Shown: positions 45,589-54,415, numbered from the stretch's first letter. The stretch is 64,000 bases of DNA from JAJPKK01 sp963844635 (GCA_963844635.1 CAWJPD010000005.1:685079-749078), one strand, 5' to 3'. The notes: generated by a model from the sequence alone, not told the origin. Program-made: numbers and translations.

Positions 45589-46563
45589 ATGAGAATGATC
45601 AGGTTGATTTGCGCGGCGTTGATTGCGACCTTGACCAGCTTCGGCGCTGCAGCGCAGGGGTTTCCGGCGCGGCCGGTCTCGATCGTGGTGCCGCTGGCCG
45701 CGGGCGGGACGCTCGATACCTTGGCGCGCATATTGGCCGACCGTATGAAATCGTCTCTCGGCCAGCCTGTCATCGTCGAAAACGTGACCGGCGCGGCAGG
45801 GACCGTGGGCGTCGGCCGCGTCGCCCGCGCATCGCCCGACGGCTATACTTTGAGCTTCGGATTCATCGGCAGTCACGTCTTCAATGGCGCGATCTACAAC
45901 CTGCCCTACGACGTGGCCAAGGACTTTGCGCCGATCGCGATGATCGCCAACAATCCGCATCTGATCGTCGCCAATGCCGCCAATCCAGCGAAAAACCTTG
46001 CTGAATTCCTTGCCTGGTTGAGGGCCAACCAAGGCAAGGTCGCGGCAGGCACTGCCGGCGTCGGTTCTGCCACCCACGTCGCCTCGATCTTGTTTCAGAA
46101 TTTCACCGGCACGCGCTTCCAGCTGGTGCCTTATCGGGGCGACGCGCCAGCGTTGCAGGACGTCATGGCCGGTCAGATCGACATGATGATCGATGTCGCC
46201 TCGAACGCCTTGCCGTATGTCGGGGGCGGCAGGCTCAAGGCCTATGCCGTGACCGCCGCAACCCGCCTCGCCTCCGCGCCCGACATCCCCACCGTTGACG
46301 AAGCAGGATTGCCCGGCTTTCGCATGTACACTTGGTATGGGCTGTGGGCTCCCCGGACGACGCCCGAGAACATTGTTCTCAAGCTTAACGCCGCCGTTGT
46401 GGCGGCGCTCGCCGATCCGTTGCTGCGCCGGCGCTTTGGCGATCTCGGCCTCGACATCCCGCCCCGCGATCAGCAGACGCCTGAAACGCTTGCTGCCCTG
46501 CAAAAAAGCGAGATCGAAAAATGGTGGCCGATCATCAAGGCGGCCGGGATCAAACCGGAATAG
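45589..46563 (+). CDS. tripartite tricarboxylate transporter substrate-binding protein (Bug/TctC family)
   Basis: 324 residues from ATG 45589. Signal peptide IRLICAALIATLTSFGAAAQ; then FPARPVSIVVPLAAGGTLDT and LARILADRMKSSLGQPVIVE (first Bug motif), NVTGAAGTVGVGRVARASPD, GYTLSFGFIGSHVFNGAIYN, AGTAGVGSATHVASILFQ, VPYRGDAPALQDVMAGQIDM and RLASAPDIPTVDEAGLPGF. Bug proteins are periplasmic receptors, many orphan without a TctAB membrane pair, as here. The ligand is probably a carboxylate. Confidence 0.94.
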   Translation: MRMIRLICAALIATLTSFGAAAQGFPARPVSIVVPLAAGGTLDTLARILADRMKSSLGQPVIVENVTGAAGTVGVGRVARASPDGYTLSFGFIGSHVFNGAIYNLPYDVAKDFAPIAMIANNPHLIVANAANPAKNLAEFLAWLRANQGKVAAGTAGVGSATHVASILFQNFTGTRFQLVPYRGDAPALQDVMAGQIDMMIDVASNALPYVGGGRLKAYAVTAATRLASAPDIPTVDEAGLPGFRMYTWYGLWAPRTTPENIVLKLNAAVVAALADPLLRRRFGDLGLDIPPRDQQTPETLAALQKSEIEKWWPIIKAAGIKPE

Positions 46564-46667
46564 CGGACGCTTTCAATCAGCTTGCTCGAGCAAGGCGGCC
46601 GTCGGGGAGCATCCCAAGGGAAGTTCCTTATGAGCAAGAACAGAACAACCTAATGGAGGCGTCTCTC

Positions 46668-46874
46668 ATGAGCATGAGAAGCTTAACTGTCGTCGTAATC
46701 GGCGCGATGATCGGACTCTCGGCTGTTCGTGCCGCCGATGCCCTGAGTGCCCCGCCTCGTAACTGCATTTCCCATAGTCACAAACAGGAATGCGCCAGCC
46801 CGACCAACCCCCATCCGGGTGATAGCGAACACGGCGGCCACCAACCCCGGCACCACCACACGCTTCGTCACTGA
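46668..46874 (+). CDS. small secreted histidine-rich peptide
   Basis: 68 residues from ATG 46668, preceded by ggaggcg. The signal peptide is MRSLTVVVIGAMIGLSAVRA (cleavage near ADA). The mature ~42-residue part, CISHSHKQECASPTNPHPGD and GGHQPRHHHTLRH, contains nine histidines and two cysteines, a composition suited to metal binding. I do not recognise a family. It follows the Bug gene by ~100 bases. Confidence 0.55.
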   Translation: MSMRSLTVVVIGAMIGLSAVRAADALSAPPRNCISHSHKQECASPTNPHPGDSEHGGHQPRHHHTLRH

Positions 46875-46920
46875 TGGTGATTGCTGTCGCAGACAGGCGG
46901 TGTGTGCGGAGTAAGAACCA

Positions 46921-47048
46921 GGGCGTGATCCCGAAAGGTTGCAGACCTTTCGGACCAAAAATCACGCAGAAAATCACCACGCATCCGTCATCGAGCGCAG
47001 TCCGCGACGGATGGGCAAAAGAACAGCAAGCGGGAGGCGGTTAGAGGA
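46921..47048. repeat. intergenic repeat family A, copy 7 (long subtype)
   Basis: Core gcgtgatcccgaaaggttgc ... aaaaatcacgcagaaaatca, then the extra block cacgcatccgtcatcgagcg seen also in copy 4, and gcgggaggcggttagaggac. Confidence 0.85.
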
Positions 47049-47078
47049 CGTTTTGATTCTACGCTTGATCCCCTTTCG

Positions 47079-47279
47079 ACGTCATGCCCCGCTTTAAGCG
47101 GGGCATCCAGTAACCCCTTGAGTGGCGGTGGAAAACAATACTTTCAATCGGTCATTCTGGTGGTTACTGGATCGCCCGGTCCAGGGGCACCCCATCGTTT
47201 GGCCGCTTCAAAGCGCGGTTTGTTTGACTGCTGCGATAGGTGGCCAAACGATGGTCATCCCCGCGCCGGGCGAGGACAA
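47079..47279. repeat. intergenic repeat family C, copy 2, with inner hairpin
   Basis: Starts cgtcatgccccgctttaagc, has catccagtaacccc and later ggttactggatcgcccggtc, and ends catccccgcgccgggcgagg. Inside lies a perfect 13-base inverted repeat, ccatcgtttggcc (47192-47204) and ggccaaacgatgg (47242-47254). The gap 46875-47443 holds only these repeats. Confidence 0.7.
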
Positions 47280-47443
47280 TTGAGGGGCATATCAAATGTC
47301 AGCTGTCAGGACACTAGGTGCATCCCGCTTAAGCAAGGCGCCGCTGGAGAACTCTCCAGGTCATTCGCGGGTCGCGTTTTACTTGCCCCGGAATGCCTCA
47401 GCCGGAGGCTTTCCCTCACCCAAGAAGCCTCAGACCATTCAGG

Positions 47444-48160
47444 TCACCAGAGCCCACCGAAACGATAGTTCACGCCGAACAGCAGTGCCTGCAAGGCATG
47501 GGTTTCCTGAAAATTATAAACGCTCCCGCCGCCGTAATTAATCGTGACGTTGTGAGTGCCAAAATCGACGTAGTCGTACTCGAGGAAAACCGACCAGTTA
47601 GGCCGAAGCAAGTATTCGAGACCGACGCCGCCGGTCCAGCCACCCAGGGTGGCTCCGGCTTGCCCCGCATAAGGTGGAAGCCCATTCGGGTCTACATCCG
47701 TATAGTTGACGTGCGCCCAGGCACCGCCGCCTTTGAAGTACAGCAAGGCCGAGGGCAGAAACGCATAGCCGATCCGCCCCGTCAGCGTCCCGTACCAAGT
47801 CGTCTTGAACGACATCGTTTCGGAATAGTCGCCCAACTCGTAAAACGGGACCAAATGGTTGCCGCTCACGTCAGCCCCATCGAACATCCCTTGGATGCCG
47901 AGGACCCAATTGCCGGCAAACTGAAAATCGCAGCCGAGTTGACCGCCGCCGACGACCCCGGTTCCGGTGTCGCTTCCCGCAGAGGTGTCGTAAGCGGGGT
48001 CGTAAACGCTGTTGTATTGCCACCCCACGCCAACATTGGCGCCGAGATAGCAGCCGCTCCAACTTGCCACCGGGTACACCGGCGCATAGCCCGAGAAATC
48101 GGCGGCGAAAGCCGATCCGCTAAACGCAAGAGCGCTGCAAGCAATCGCAAATTTTCGCAA
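47444..48160 (-). CDS. outer-membrane beta-barrel protein (Omp25/31-like porin family)
   Basis: The mature protein starts ADFSGYAPVYPVASWSGCYL and GANVGVGWQYNSVYD, typical of the small Omp25/RopB-like barrels of this order. Later strands include GGGQLGCDFQFAGNWVLGIQ, TTWYGTLTGRIGYAFLPSAL, GLEYLLRPNWSVFLEYDYVD and the final ALLFGVNYRFGGLW. The signal peptide RKFAIACSALAFSGSAFA is best reached from a TTG at 48160, since the upstream in-frame ATG (48328) would add a long arginine-rich leader; the start is uncertain. About 238 residues from the TTG. Confidence 0.85.
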   Translation of the reverse strand: MRKFAIACSALAFSGSAFAADFSGYAPVYPVASWSGCYLGANVGVGWQYNSVYDPAYDTSAGSDTGTGVVGGGQLGCDFQFAGNWVLGIQGMFDGADVSGNHLVPFYELGDYSETMSFKTTWYGTLTGRIGYAFLPSALLYFKGGGAWAHVNYTDVDPNGLPPYAGQAGATLGGWTGGVGLEYLLRPNWSVFLEYDYVDFGTHNVTINYGGGSVYNFQETHALQALLFGVNYRFGGLW

Positions 48161-48305
48161 GAGGGTCCCCCATCCGACTTCCTGGTACGCCCCGGCGCTG
48201 AGTTTAGACCAATTCGTTGCAAATGGCTGTGACCTATTCGCAACAGCCGGACAGATTCTGTTTGATAGTGAACTGAGGTTCCCGCGCAGACCCTGCATCT
48301 TGCGC

Positions 48306-48584
48306 CTACGGCGCCCGCGCATATCCATGCTGCGTCATGCAATCGGAGTAGGCCGCTGCGACGGCATCGAGCGAATTGCCGCTTGGATAGAAGTAGCTGG
48401 CCGAGCCGACCTGGTGCAACTGCCAGGATTTCGCCGCCTCCGCTTTCTGCCGTTCGTCTTGGCAAACCTTTTCGTCGAAGCGGAATTGGTCTGGCACCAC
48501 GGCGGTGCCGTCGGTCTTGATCCAAAGCTCCGGCGACGACGAGGCACAGCCGCCCAGCAGGACGATAAGCGACAGCACGCGCAT
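48306..48584 (-). CDS. small lipoprotein of unknown function
   Basis: 92 residues from ATG 48584: MRVLSLIVLLGGCASSSPEL, with LLGGC as the lipobox. The mature part includes WIKTDGTAVVPDQFRFDEKV, CQDERQKAEAAKSW and AAYSDCMTQHGYARAP. The C-x-DC-M-x-x-GY ending is common in small alphaproteobacterial lipoproteins. It probably sits in the periplasm attached to a membrane. Confidence 0.75.
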   Translation of the reverse strand: MRVLSLIVLLGGCASSSPELWIKTDGTAVVPDQFRFDEKVCQDERQKAEAAKSWQLHQVGSASYFYPSGNSLDAVAAAYSDCMTQHGYARAP

Positions 48585-48900
48585 CGACCTTATGGGAGCG
48601 CGCGCCCTCTTTGAGCCATAAGCCCGCTTGAGAATCATTGCCGCCCAGCCCGCAACCTTATGATCGGATTGAAACAGCCCTTTGATGCGGTGTCTACCGC
48701 GATCAATGCCTGTTTGTTGGGCTGACGGATCGGCCTTCCCCTCACTCGCGAACTCTCGCCATGGCAAAAGTGCCAGCAGTCCGCGCGAGACGCTCGGCAT
48801 CATTCGGGATGCGAGCGGCGGCCCGGCGCAGGGCATAAGGGCGACTGGCGAAACGCCTCCACGAAAGGGCAGGTTGAGGGTTTTCCTTTCCTGCCGGAAA

Positions 48901-49979
48901 TCAATTCACGAGCTTGAACTTCTGCACGCGGCGCCCGGTGGCGGTTTCCGCCACGTAAATGTTGCCCTTGGAATCGACCGCGAACGTATGTCCATGCGTG
49001 AAGTTGCCCGCCTGATGGCCCGGGCGCCCGAACGACGCCAGTATTTTCCCGCTTGCGCGGTCGAGAATATGGACCTGCTCGTTGCGGCCGTTCATGACGT
49101 ACATGTATGCCTGCTCGCGGGTCGGGCGAGAAGCCGACCCACCATGCCGTGCCGCGCGGATCGGGTAGTTTCTCGGTGCCGGTCCTGATCCAGTAATTCT
49201 TTATGAACGTACCGTTCTTGTCGAACACCTGCACCCGGTCGCCCTGGCGGTCGCAAACGTAAAGCAGGCCGGCATTGCTCAGTCGTGATGCAGTGGACAA
49301 CCTGGTTGAAGGCACCGCCGACGCCTTCATCCGTTTCGGCCTGGTTCGCCTGATGACCGAACTGGCGCAAAAACTTTCCTTGCGCGTCGAGCACGACCAC
49401 GCGTCGATTGCCGTAGCCATCCGCAACGTAAACGTCGCCGTTTGCCGGATCGACCTGGATGCCGGCCGGATTGTAGAACTGTGCATGCGCGGCATTGAGG
49501 CCTTTCGATTTGCCGGTGCCGTCCTCGGAATCGAATTTGCCGCGCGTGCCGATCTGAATCAGCAATTTGCCGCTCGGGTCGTATTTTTGGATGATGCCAT
49601 CATTATTGCCGGTGACCCACAAATTGCCGGCGCTGTCGACGACACAGCCGTGGATGCCGCCGGGGACGGCATTCGGGTCGCCCCACGACGCCAATAGGTT
49701 GCCTTGCGGGTCGAACTTCATGATGGGGGGCGCCGCGATCGAGGTTTCCTTTTCTTCCGCGGTAATATCCCGGCGATTGGTCACATAGACATTGTCCTGC
49801 TTGTCGACGCAGACGCCGCCGAGCTGGCCGACAATCCATTTGTCGGGCAGGTCCTTCGGCCAGCTCGCATCGAGCTCGAACCTCGGGACGCCCTGCGCCT
49901 GTACCCCGGACGAGAATGACCCGATACCGAACCCAAGGGCGACCGCGCCGGCAACGAGGTGGAATCGGAATGAGGCCAT
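48901..49979 (-). pseudogene. secreted NHL-repeat (six-bladed beta-propeller) protein, two frameshifts
   Basis: From ATG 49979: signal peptide FHLVAGAVALGFGIGSFSSG, then propeller blades GGVCVDKQDNVYVTNR, HGCVVDSAGNLWVTGNNDGI, NPAGIQVDPANGDVYVADGY and GNRRVVVLDAQGKFLRQFG. The frame shifts near 49280, resuming LSNAGLLYVCDRQGDRVQVF, and again near 49115, resuming MYVMNGRNEQVHILDRASGK and GHTFAVDSKGNIYVAETATG to the stop at 48901. Repaired length ~359. It resembles peptidyl-alpha-hydroxyglycine lyase-like propellers but without clear catalytic evidence. Confidence 0.85.
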
Positions 49980-50170
49980 CGATCGGCTCCCTACACGCGT
50001 TTCAATTGTGGAGCGGGTGAAGGGAAACCACCTTGCCGCCCTTAACTTGCTGAATTCGCAGGAGATTATTTCCGGCTCGCCCTGAGCTTTGTATGTCGAT
50101 TTTGTAACGGCAGTCAAGAGGAGCGGTTAGGCTTACCGACTTGGCGAGCGGTGTTCCTAAGGAGCCTCCT

Positions 50171-50416
50171 ATGGAGCGGAAGGAATGGACGATTGACGAA
50201 TTTGTGAGAGGGACCAACAAGCTACCACAGGGATATCATTGGAACGTGGTGACTGGAGGTCAGCCAGTCGTACAGGTTTCACTAGACCCACGATGGGGAA
50301 CGAGGGTTGAGGAGCCACGGCGCCCAGAATGCCATGGTCCATTAACGGCGCATCCGCAATCTATGGTAAGGCCGATGACGGAGGCAACGCGTGGACGGAC
50401 TTTACCTGTTTGTTGA
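50171..50416 (+). CDS. small protein overlapping the NYN gene
   Basis: 81 residues from ATG 50171, with aaggagcc nine bases upstream. The sequence MERKEWTIDEFVRGTNKLPQ and GYHWNVVTGGQPVVQVSLDP matches nothing I recognise. Its 3' end overlaps the start of the NYN-domain gene by 26 bases, so the two are translated together. Base composition is less G/C-rich than the genes to the left, pointing to acquired DNA. Confidence 0.55.
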   Translation: MERKEWTIDEFVRGTNKLPQGYHWNVVTGGQPVVQVSLDPRWGTRVEEPRRPECHGPLTAHPQSMVRPMTEATRGRTLPVC

Positions 50417-51206
50417 TGGGGCCTATTTGAGGGAGCGCCTGGAAGGACTGGCAACTCGCTACCTCCAAGGCGACCGCCCTGATATCGATTATCGAGTGAT
50501 GTTTCGGAACCTGTGGCCCCCTGAGGTGGGTGGCCCTGAAAAGGTACTCTATTTCGATTGCAGGCCGCCTCAAAGGAAATCGGAACACGAGGGCGAATAT
50601 AATCAGAGGGTTGCGCTTGCGGATCAGACCTTCCGAACACTTCGAGCATTACCAGGATGCCACGTAATTTTAGGAGAAACGAAGCAGCAAAAACAAAAAG
50701 GTGTAGATGTTCATTTAGCCGTCCAGGCCTTAATGCACGTATTTCGACGAAACACCCGCAAACTCGGCCTCCTTGCAGGCGATCTGGACTTCAAGCCGCT
50801 GGTAGATGCCCTCGTATTAGAGGGTGCGTATGTCACGTTGATCTATGATCCACGGACGACTGCAAGAGAGTTGATTGACGCTGCGGACGCCCATCGGGTG
50901 TTGTGGCCGCATGATTTGCTGCGTTACATGACCGGAGCCTTCCTGCGAAGGCATCTGCCCCCGAAGGTATCCCAGGTCGGCTGGGCGGGTGATTTGAGCA
51001 AGGAGAACCCTGCCGGCTTGGACCAGATCAAGACATGGCGGTGCTCGCTGGGAACGGTTGCCCTTTGTCAATCCAGACCAGCAACACAGATGCACACACT
51101 TTATTTCCCAATACCAGGGATGCCATATGAGTACTGGATTGTCGAATGGAACAAAGGGGAGTTAATGGAGAATTTGGTCAATGACCTTTTAAGTATGGTG
51201 GGTTAG
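50391..51206 (+). CDS. NYN-domain (PIN-like, LabA/DUF88-type) protein
   Basis: 271 residues from GTG 50391. GLYLFVDGAYLRERLEGLA carries the first active-site aspartate (D9), KQKGVDVHLAVQALMHVF the second acidic cluster, and LGLLAGDLDFKPLVDALVLE the G/S-D-x-DF motif of NYN domains, with YVTLIYDPRTTARELIDAAD completing the Rossmann-like fold (residues ~1-175). The C-terminal ~90 residues (LPPKVSQVGWAGDLSKEN ... YWIVEWNKGELMENLVNDLL) are unrelated to anything I know. NYN proteins cleave RNA. The partner gene, overlap and mobile setting are compatible with a defence or toxin role, which is inference. Confidence 0.85.
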   Translation: MDGLYLFVDGAYLRERLEGLATRYLQGDRPDIDYRVMFRNLWPPEVGGPEKVLYFDCRPPQRKSEHEGEYNQRVALADQTFRTLRALPGCHVILGETKQQKQKGVDVHLAVQALMHVFRRNTRKLGLLAGDLDFKPLVDALVLEGAYVTLIYDPRTTARELIDAADAHRVLWPHDLLRYMTGAFLRRHLPPKVSQVGWAGDLSKENPAGLDQIKTWRCSLGTVALCQSRPATQMHTLYFPIPGMPYEYWIVEWNKGELMENLVNDLLSMVG

Positions 51207-51279
51207 GCAAGTTGTTCGGCCGTCCTTTCTCTGCAAAGCGAAAATGCTTGCTAACAGCGGGTATTCTAGCAAACATTCC

Positions 51280-51753
51280 TCATTGGCAAACGTATTCGCC
51301 CCCCACCTGACGACACCGGATCGGCTGCTGCATCGGCTGTGGTGGAGGCATCGGTGGAGTAGGATTTACATTGTTCAGATAGCCGGCCGCCTGCTGCATA
51401 CCTTCGCCAAGGCCCTGGAGGGCATTTGCCCTGTCAGCTCTGGCTTGCTGAGCTGCTTGCATCTTAAGCCGCGCCAGCATCATCTGATATTCGGCTTCCG
51501 CTTCATCCTTGGTGATTTCACCCTTGTCTTGACGGACGGCGATCTGCAAAGCCGCCGCGTGCTTATAGGCCATTTGCGGGGTCTCTCGCCCTTCGATGCG
51601 GTTCTCAGCCTCATTAGCGCAGCGCGTCCTTTCGAACTGCGTCTTGGCGAGGCTGCATTGCTCCATTGCCCGCGCCATCTGCTGCTCTCGCTCTTGTGCG
51701 GTGACGCACGCGGCCAGCGGTATCGATAGCCCCAAAAGGATAACCGCGCGCAT
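51280..51753 (-). CDS. putative lipoprotein
   Basis: 157 residues: MRAVILLGLSIPLAACVTAQ has the lipobox PLAAC. The mature part is a long helix rich in alanine, glutamine and glutamate (EQQMARAMEQCSLAKTQFER, AEAEYQMMLARLKMQAAQQA), then a proline-rich end (PTPPMPPPQPMQQP) and a C-terminal CRQVGGEYVCQ. Probably an envelope protein; phage lysis-type spanins are a possible analogue but not demonstrated. Confidence 0.7.
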   Translation of the reverse strand: MRAVILLGLSIPLAACVTAQEREQQMARAMEQCSLAKTQFERTRCANEAENRIEGRETPQMAYKHAAALQIAVRQDKGEITKDEAEAEYQMMLARLKMQAAQQARADRANALQGLGEGMQQAAGYLNNVNPTPPMPPPQPMQQPIRCRQVGGEYVCQ

Positions 51754-51929
51754 TGTCCAGCCCCTCCCGAGTCCCAGCTTTCATTCCTAACAGGAAATCC
51801 TGAAATTGCAGAAGTGAGGACGAGAAGGGATTCCCAAACCGCAGGTCTCAAGCCTGACCTATGCATTTCTATAGGCTAGTATAAAGTCTAATTGCTCGTA
51901 TGATATCTATACAACATCGGTCGGACCCC

Positions 51930-52607
51930 ATGCCAAACCTTCTTCCCCTAGTGGGCTACATCCGTGTCAGCACCTCGAAGCAAGGCCGCTCCGGTCTCGG
52001 GATCGAAGCTCAGCGCGAAGGGTTATCGCGGTTCGCTGAGACGGAAGGGTTCGAGCTTGTCCGTGAGTTCGTGGAGGTGGAGACCGGCAAAGGCGCCGAC
52101 GCCCTGGACCGCCGTCCACAGCTCTCCGCTGCCCTAACAGCCGCCCGGAAGCTCAAATGCAGCGTCGCCGTCGCCAAACTGGACCGCCTCTCGCGAGATG
52201 TCCATTTCATCTCCGGGCTGATGGCACAGCGCGTCCGGTTCGTGGTCGCTGAGCTGGGGCCTGATGTTGATCCCTTCGTGCTCCACCTATTCGCCGCCCT
52301 TGCTGAGAAGGAACGGGCGATGATTTCCCATCGGACCCGAAGCGCCCTTGCGGCAGCGAAGGTCCGCGGCACGGTCCTAGGCAACCCCAAGCTCTCCGAA
52401 GCTCGCCCTTTGGCCGTCCAGGCCCTCAAGGATCAGGCCGACCAGTACGCCGCAAACGTCCTGCCAATCATCCGTGAAGCCCAGAGAGCCGGCGCGACCA
52501 CGCTCCGGGAGATTGCCGCCGTCCTGAATGCCCGAGGCATCACCACACCCCGAGGCGGCCGATGGCACGCCACCTCCGTCAAGAACCTGCTTGCTCGCCA
52601 GCCATGA
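51930..52607 (+). CDS. serine recombinase (resolvase family)
   Basis: 225 residues from ATG 51930 (an ATG at 51900 is the alternative). The catalytic domain has VGYIRVSTSKQGRSGLGIEA with the nucleophile serine, AVAKLDRLSRDVHFISGLMA (with the RLSR motif) and LFAALAEKERAMISHRTRSA. The C-terminal part, TTLREIAAVLNARGITTPRG GRWHATSVKNLL, is the recombinase-type HTH. It could act as resolvase or as an element-mobility enzyme. It is intact and unrelated in sequence detail to the decayed tails at 41.8-42.5 kb. Confidence 0.93.
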   Translation: MPNLLPLVGYIRVSTSKQGRSGLGIEAQREGLSRFAETEGFELVREFVEVETGKGADALDRRPQLSAALTAARKLKCSVAVAKLDRLSRDVHFISGLMAQRVRFVVAELGPDVDPFVLHLFAALAEKERAMISHRTRSALAAAKVRGTVLGNPKLSEARPLAVQALKDQADQYAANVLPIIREAQRAGATTLREIAAVLNARGITTPRGGRWHATSVKNLLARQP

Positions 52608-52620
52608 AAGGAAAGCGACC

Positions 52621-52746
52621 ATGACCATGCACGATCTACCTGTCTATCTTATGATTGCCTCGTTCGTGTTCGCGAGCCTGGAAAGCGGCGGCCTGTCGTT
52701 GCTATGTATGGGCGGTTCCTTGTGGCTGTATGCCAACCCGCTCTGA
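52621..52746 (+). CDS. small hydrophobic membrane protein
   Basis: 41 residues, MTMHDLPVYLMIASFVFASL and ESGGLSLLCMGGSLWLYANP L, with one or two membrane segments. It begins 13 bases after the recombinase stop, behind gaaaggaaag. Probably co-transcribed; role unknown. It is too short for strong support. Confidence 0.4.
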   Translation: MTMHDLPVYLMIASFVFASLESGGLSLLCMGGSLWLYANPL

Positions 52747-53040
52747 CTACCCTTTTATCGGGCGGGCAGGTGAACTGGAACACGGCGATTTCGTTCCGTC
52801 AGCCATTCGACATGGCAGCATGAACGGTTGCGGACGGACGGTGAATGTTCATAGAAACGTCGGGAGAACGAAATGGCTGATCCGGCCCGGCTAAGCCGCT
52901 CAAGCCTCCATGCCGGCCTTGAGGAAACCTGACGGTCCCTAAGGTGAGCACGGAGGCAGCTCCACTCCACAGCCTTCGCCCGACCTACTCGCGCCCACGA
53001 TGTGGCTGCGCTCGACTGTGAAATTTTTGGGTCCCATCCG

Positions 53041-53160
53041 AAGCCCGACCACCCCGGGGCTTGTCTCGGCAGGGCGATTTCAAAAGAGGGAGTAAAGCTG
53101 CTGCTGCTGCTCGACTATGGGCAGCGGTGTCACTGCTGAAAAATGTCAGGGGCCAGCAGG
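53041..53160. repeat. repeat D, copy 1 (120 bases)
   Basis: Begins aagcccgaccaccccggggc, includes taaagctgctgctgctgctc and ends ggggccagcagg. It matches 57354-57473 over the full 120 bases with scattered mismatches and same orientation. Confidence 0.92.
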
Positions 53161-53208
53161 ATCATTTATGGCAACATTGGGGCTATTTGGAATGATGTAG
53201 AGGAGGAT

Positions 53209-53560
53209 CAGTGGCTTAGTCAAAAGTTTGTGCATCTACACAGAGAGCCGGTCAAAAGGCGACGATGGGCGGCAAACAGTGAAAGGCTGAAGCTACCCGC
53301 CAGCAGGGGGCCTAAATGGAACCAAGAGGCATAATTCGAGGCTAAATCAAGCAGCGTCAATCGATTAGGCTTCTCGCTGGCCATCTACACAGAGAGATAG
53401 AAGGACCGGTGCTAAACAGAGGCCAAATTCGAGGGCAAATTTAGCAGCATCAGTCGGTTAGTCAAAAGTTTGGCAATCTATAGAGAAAGAGCGGCCGGCC
53501 AATGGCTTAGCCTTCTCGCTGGCAATCTATAGAGAAAGAGCAGCCGGACAAGGGCCGTTC
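53209..53560. repeat. cluster of short degenerate direct repeats
   Basis: Four occurrences of an atcta(c/t)a(c/g)agagaga core (near 53231, 53383, 53475 and 53525), preceded alternately by ttagtcaaaagttt and cttctcgctggc. Two longer lines (cgaggctaaatcaagcagcg and cgagggcaaatttagcagca) also repeat. Spacing is irregular, so this is not a CRISPR array. Confidence 0.7.
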
Positions 53561-53620
53561 GATGCCCTGACACGGCAACACTACGAAGGAAATAGTCCTC
53601 TATTTGAGGTGAATTTCAGT

Positions 53621-53890
53621 AAGATCAACGACTTAACCCCGAAACCCCTTCCCATAGCTCAGGAGGCGCTTCCGGGTTCTGCTCGGGCGGAAATCGGGCA
53701 GGCCTCTCAGTTGAGCGTCTGTTCGGGCTGTGTTGGTGCAAGATCAACGACTTAACCCCACCACCCCCGCCCTTACGCTCGGGAGGGCGCATTTTCATCC
53801 GAGGTGTGCAAATCAGCAGCTTCAAGGAAATTCCAGGAATAGGTCTCTGTTTAAGCTGTTGCTGAGGAGGATCAATCATTTGACCCCATC
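53621..53890. repeat. repeat E, three tandem copies
   Basis: Copies start at 53621 and 53740 (aagatcaacgacttaacccc) and a diverged one at 53868 (aggatcaatcatttgacccc), 119 and 128 bases apart. Each is followed by a C-rich tract and a ggcgc end. A fourth copy lies at 57800. Confidence 0.85.
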
Positions 53891-53989
53891 ACCCCCCTAC
53901 CCTAGCTCAAAAGGGGCGCGTTCCTGATGAAACGATCAACCCTCCGCACGACCTGAAACGAAAGGCCTCCACGACCAGCACAAGTGAGT

Positions 53990-54051
53990 TCACCCGGTTT
54001 CGTGGACACCCGAACATTTGTGTTCAAGGAGCCACGATGGCAAAGATGAAG
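53990..54051. repeat. truncated duplicate of the IS3 left end
   Basis: This 62-base stretch (acccggtttcgtggacaccc ... atggcaaaga) duplicates the first 60 bases of the adjacent IS3 element, including the orfA start codon, then stops at tga. It is in direct orientation, immediately upstream. Confidence 0.85.
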
Positions 54052-54100
54052 TTGACCCGGTTTCGTGGACACCCGAACATTTGTGTTCAAGGAGCCCACG

Positions 54101-54415
54101 ATGGCAAAGACGAGACCACCTTACACACCGGAATTCCGTCGCCAAATGGTCGAGCTGGTCCGCGCCGGTCGCTCGCCGGAGGAGCTGGCGCAGGAGTTTG
54201 AACCGACGGCGCAGTCGATCAGGAACTGGGTCGGCCAAGCGGAGTGTGACGCCGGCCGCGGCGGCAACGGACTGACGACGGCGGAACGCGAGGAGATCAA
54301 TCAGCTCAGGCGTGAGAACCGGCAGCTCAGGCTTGAGAGGGATATCCTCTCAAAAGCCGCGGCCTGGTTTGCTCGGGAGACGAACACGATCCCATCGAAG
54401 GGTTCCGGTTCGTGA
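54101..54415 (+). CDS. IS3-family transposase OrfA
   Basis: 104 residues from ATG 54101. RPPYTPEFRRQMVELVRAGR and SPEELAQEFEPTAQSIRNWV form the HTH that binds the terminal repeats. EEINQLRRENRQLRLERDIL is the leucine-zipper segment, followed by SKAAAWFARE. It ends four bases into orfB. Confidence 0.94.
   Translation: MAKTRPPYTPEFRRQMVELVRAGRSPEELAQEFEPTAQSIRNWVGQAECDAGRGGNGLTTAEREEINQLRRENRQLRLERDILSKAAAWFARETNTIPSKGSGS

Larger units (their letters stand above)
52747..53989. other. 1.2-kb stretch without a supported gene, rich in short repeats
   Basis: No reading frame has family features. The stretch contains repeat D copy 1, a cluster of atctacacagagaga-type repeats, and three copies of repeat E, each listed separately. 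It looks like decayed or regulatory mobile-element DNA. Confidence 0.6.

Noticed and set aside
53209..53560. Possible CRISPR array
   Set aside because: Repeat cores are short, degenerate and unevenly spaced (about 50-150 bases), and no cas gene is present.
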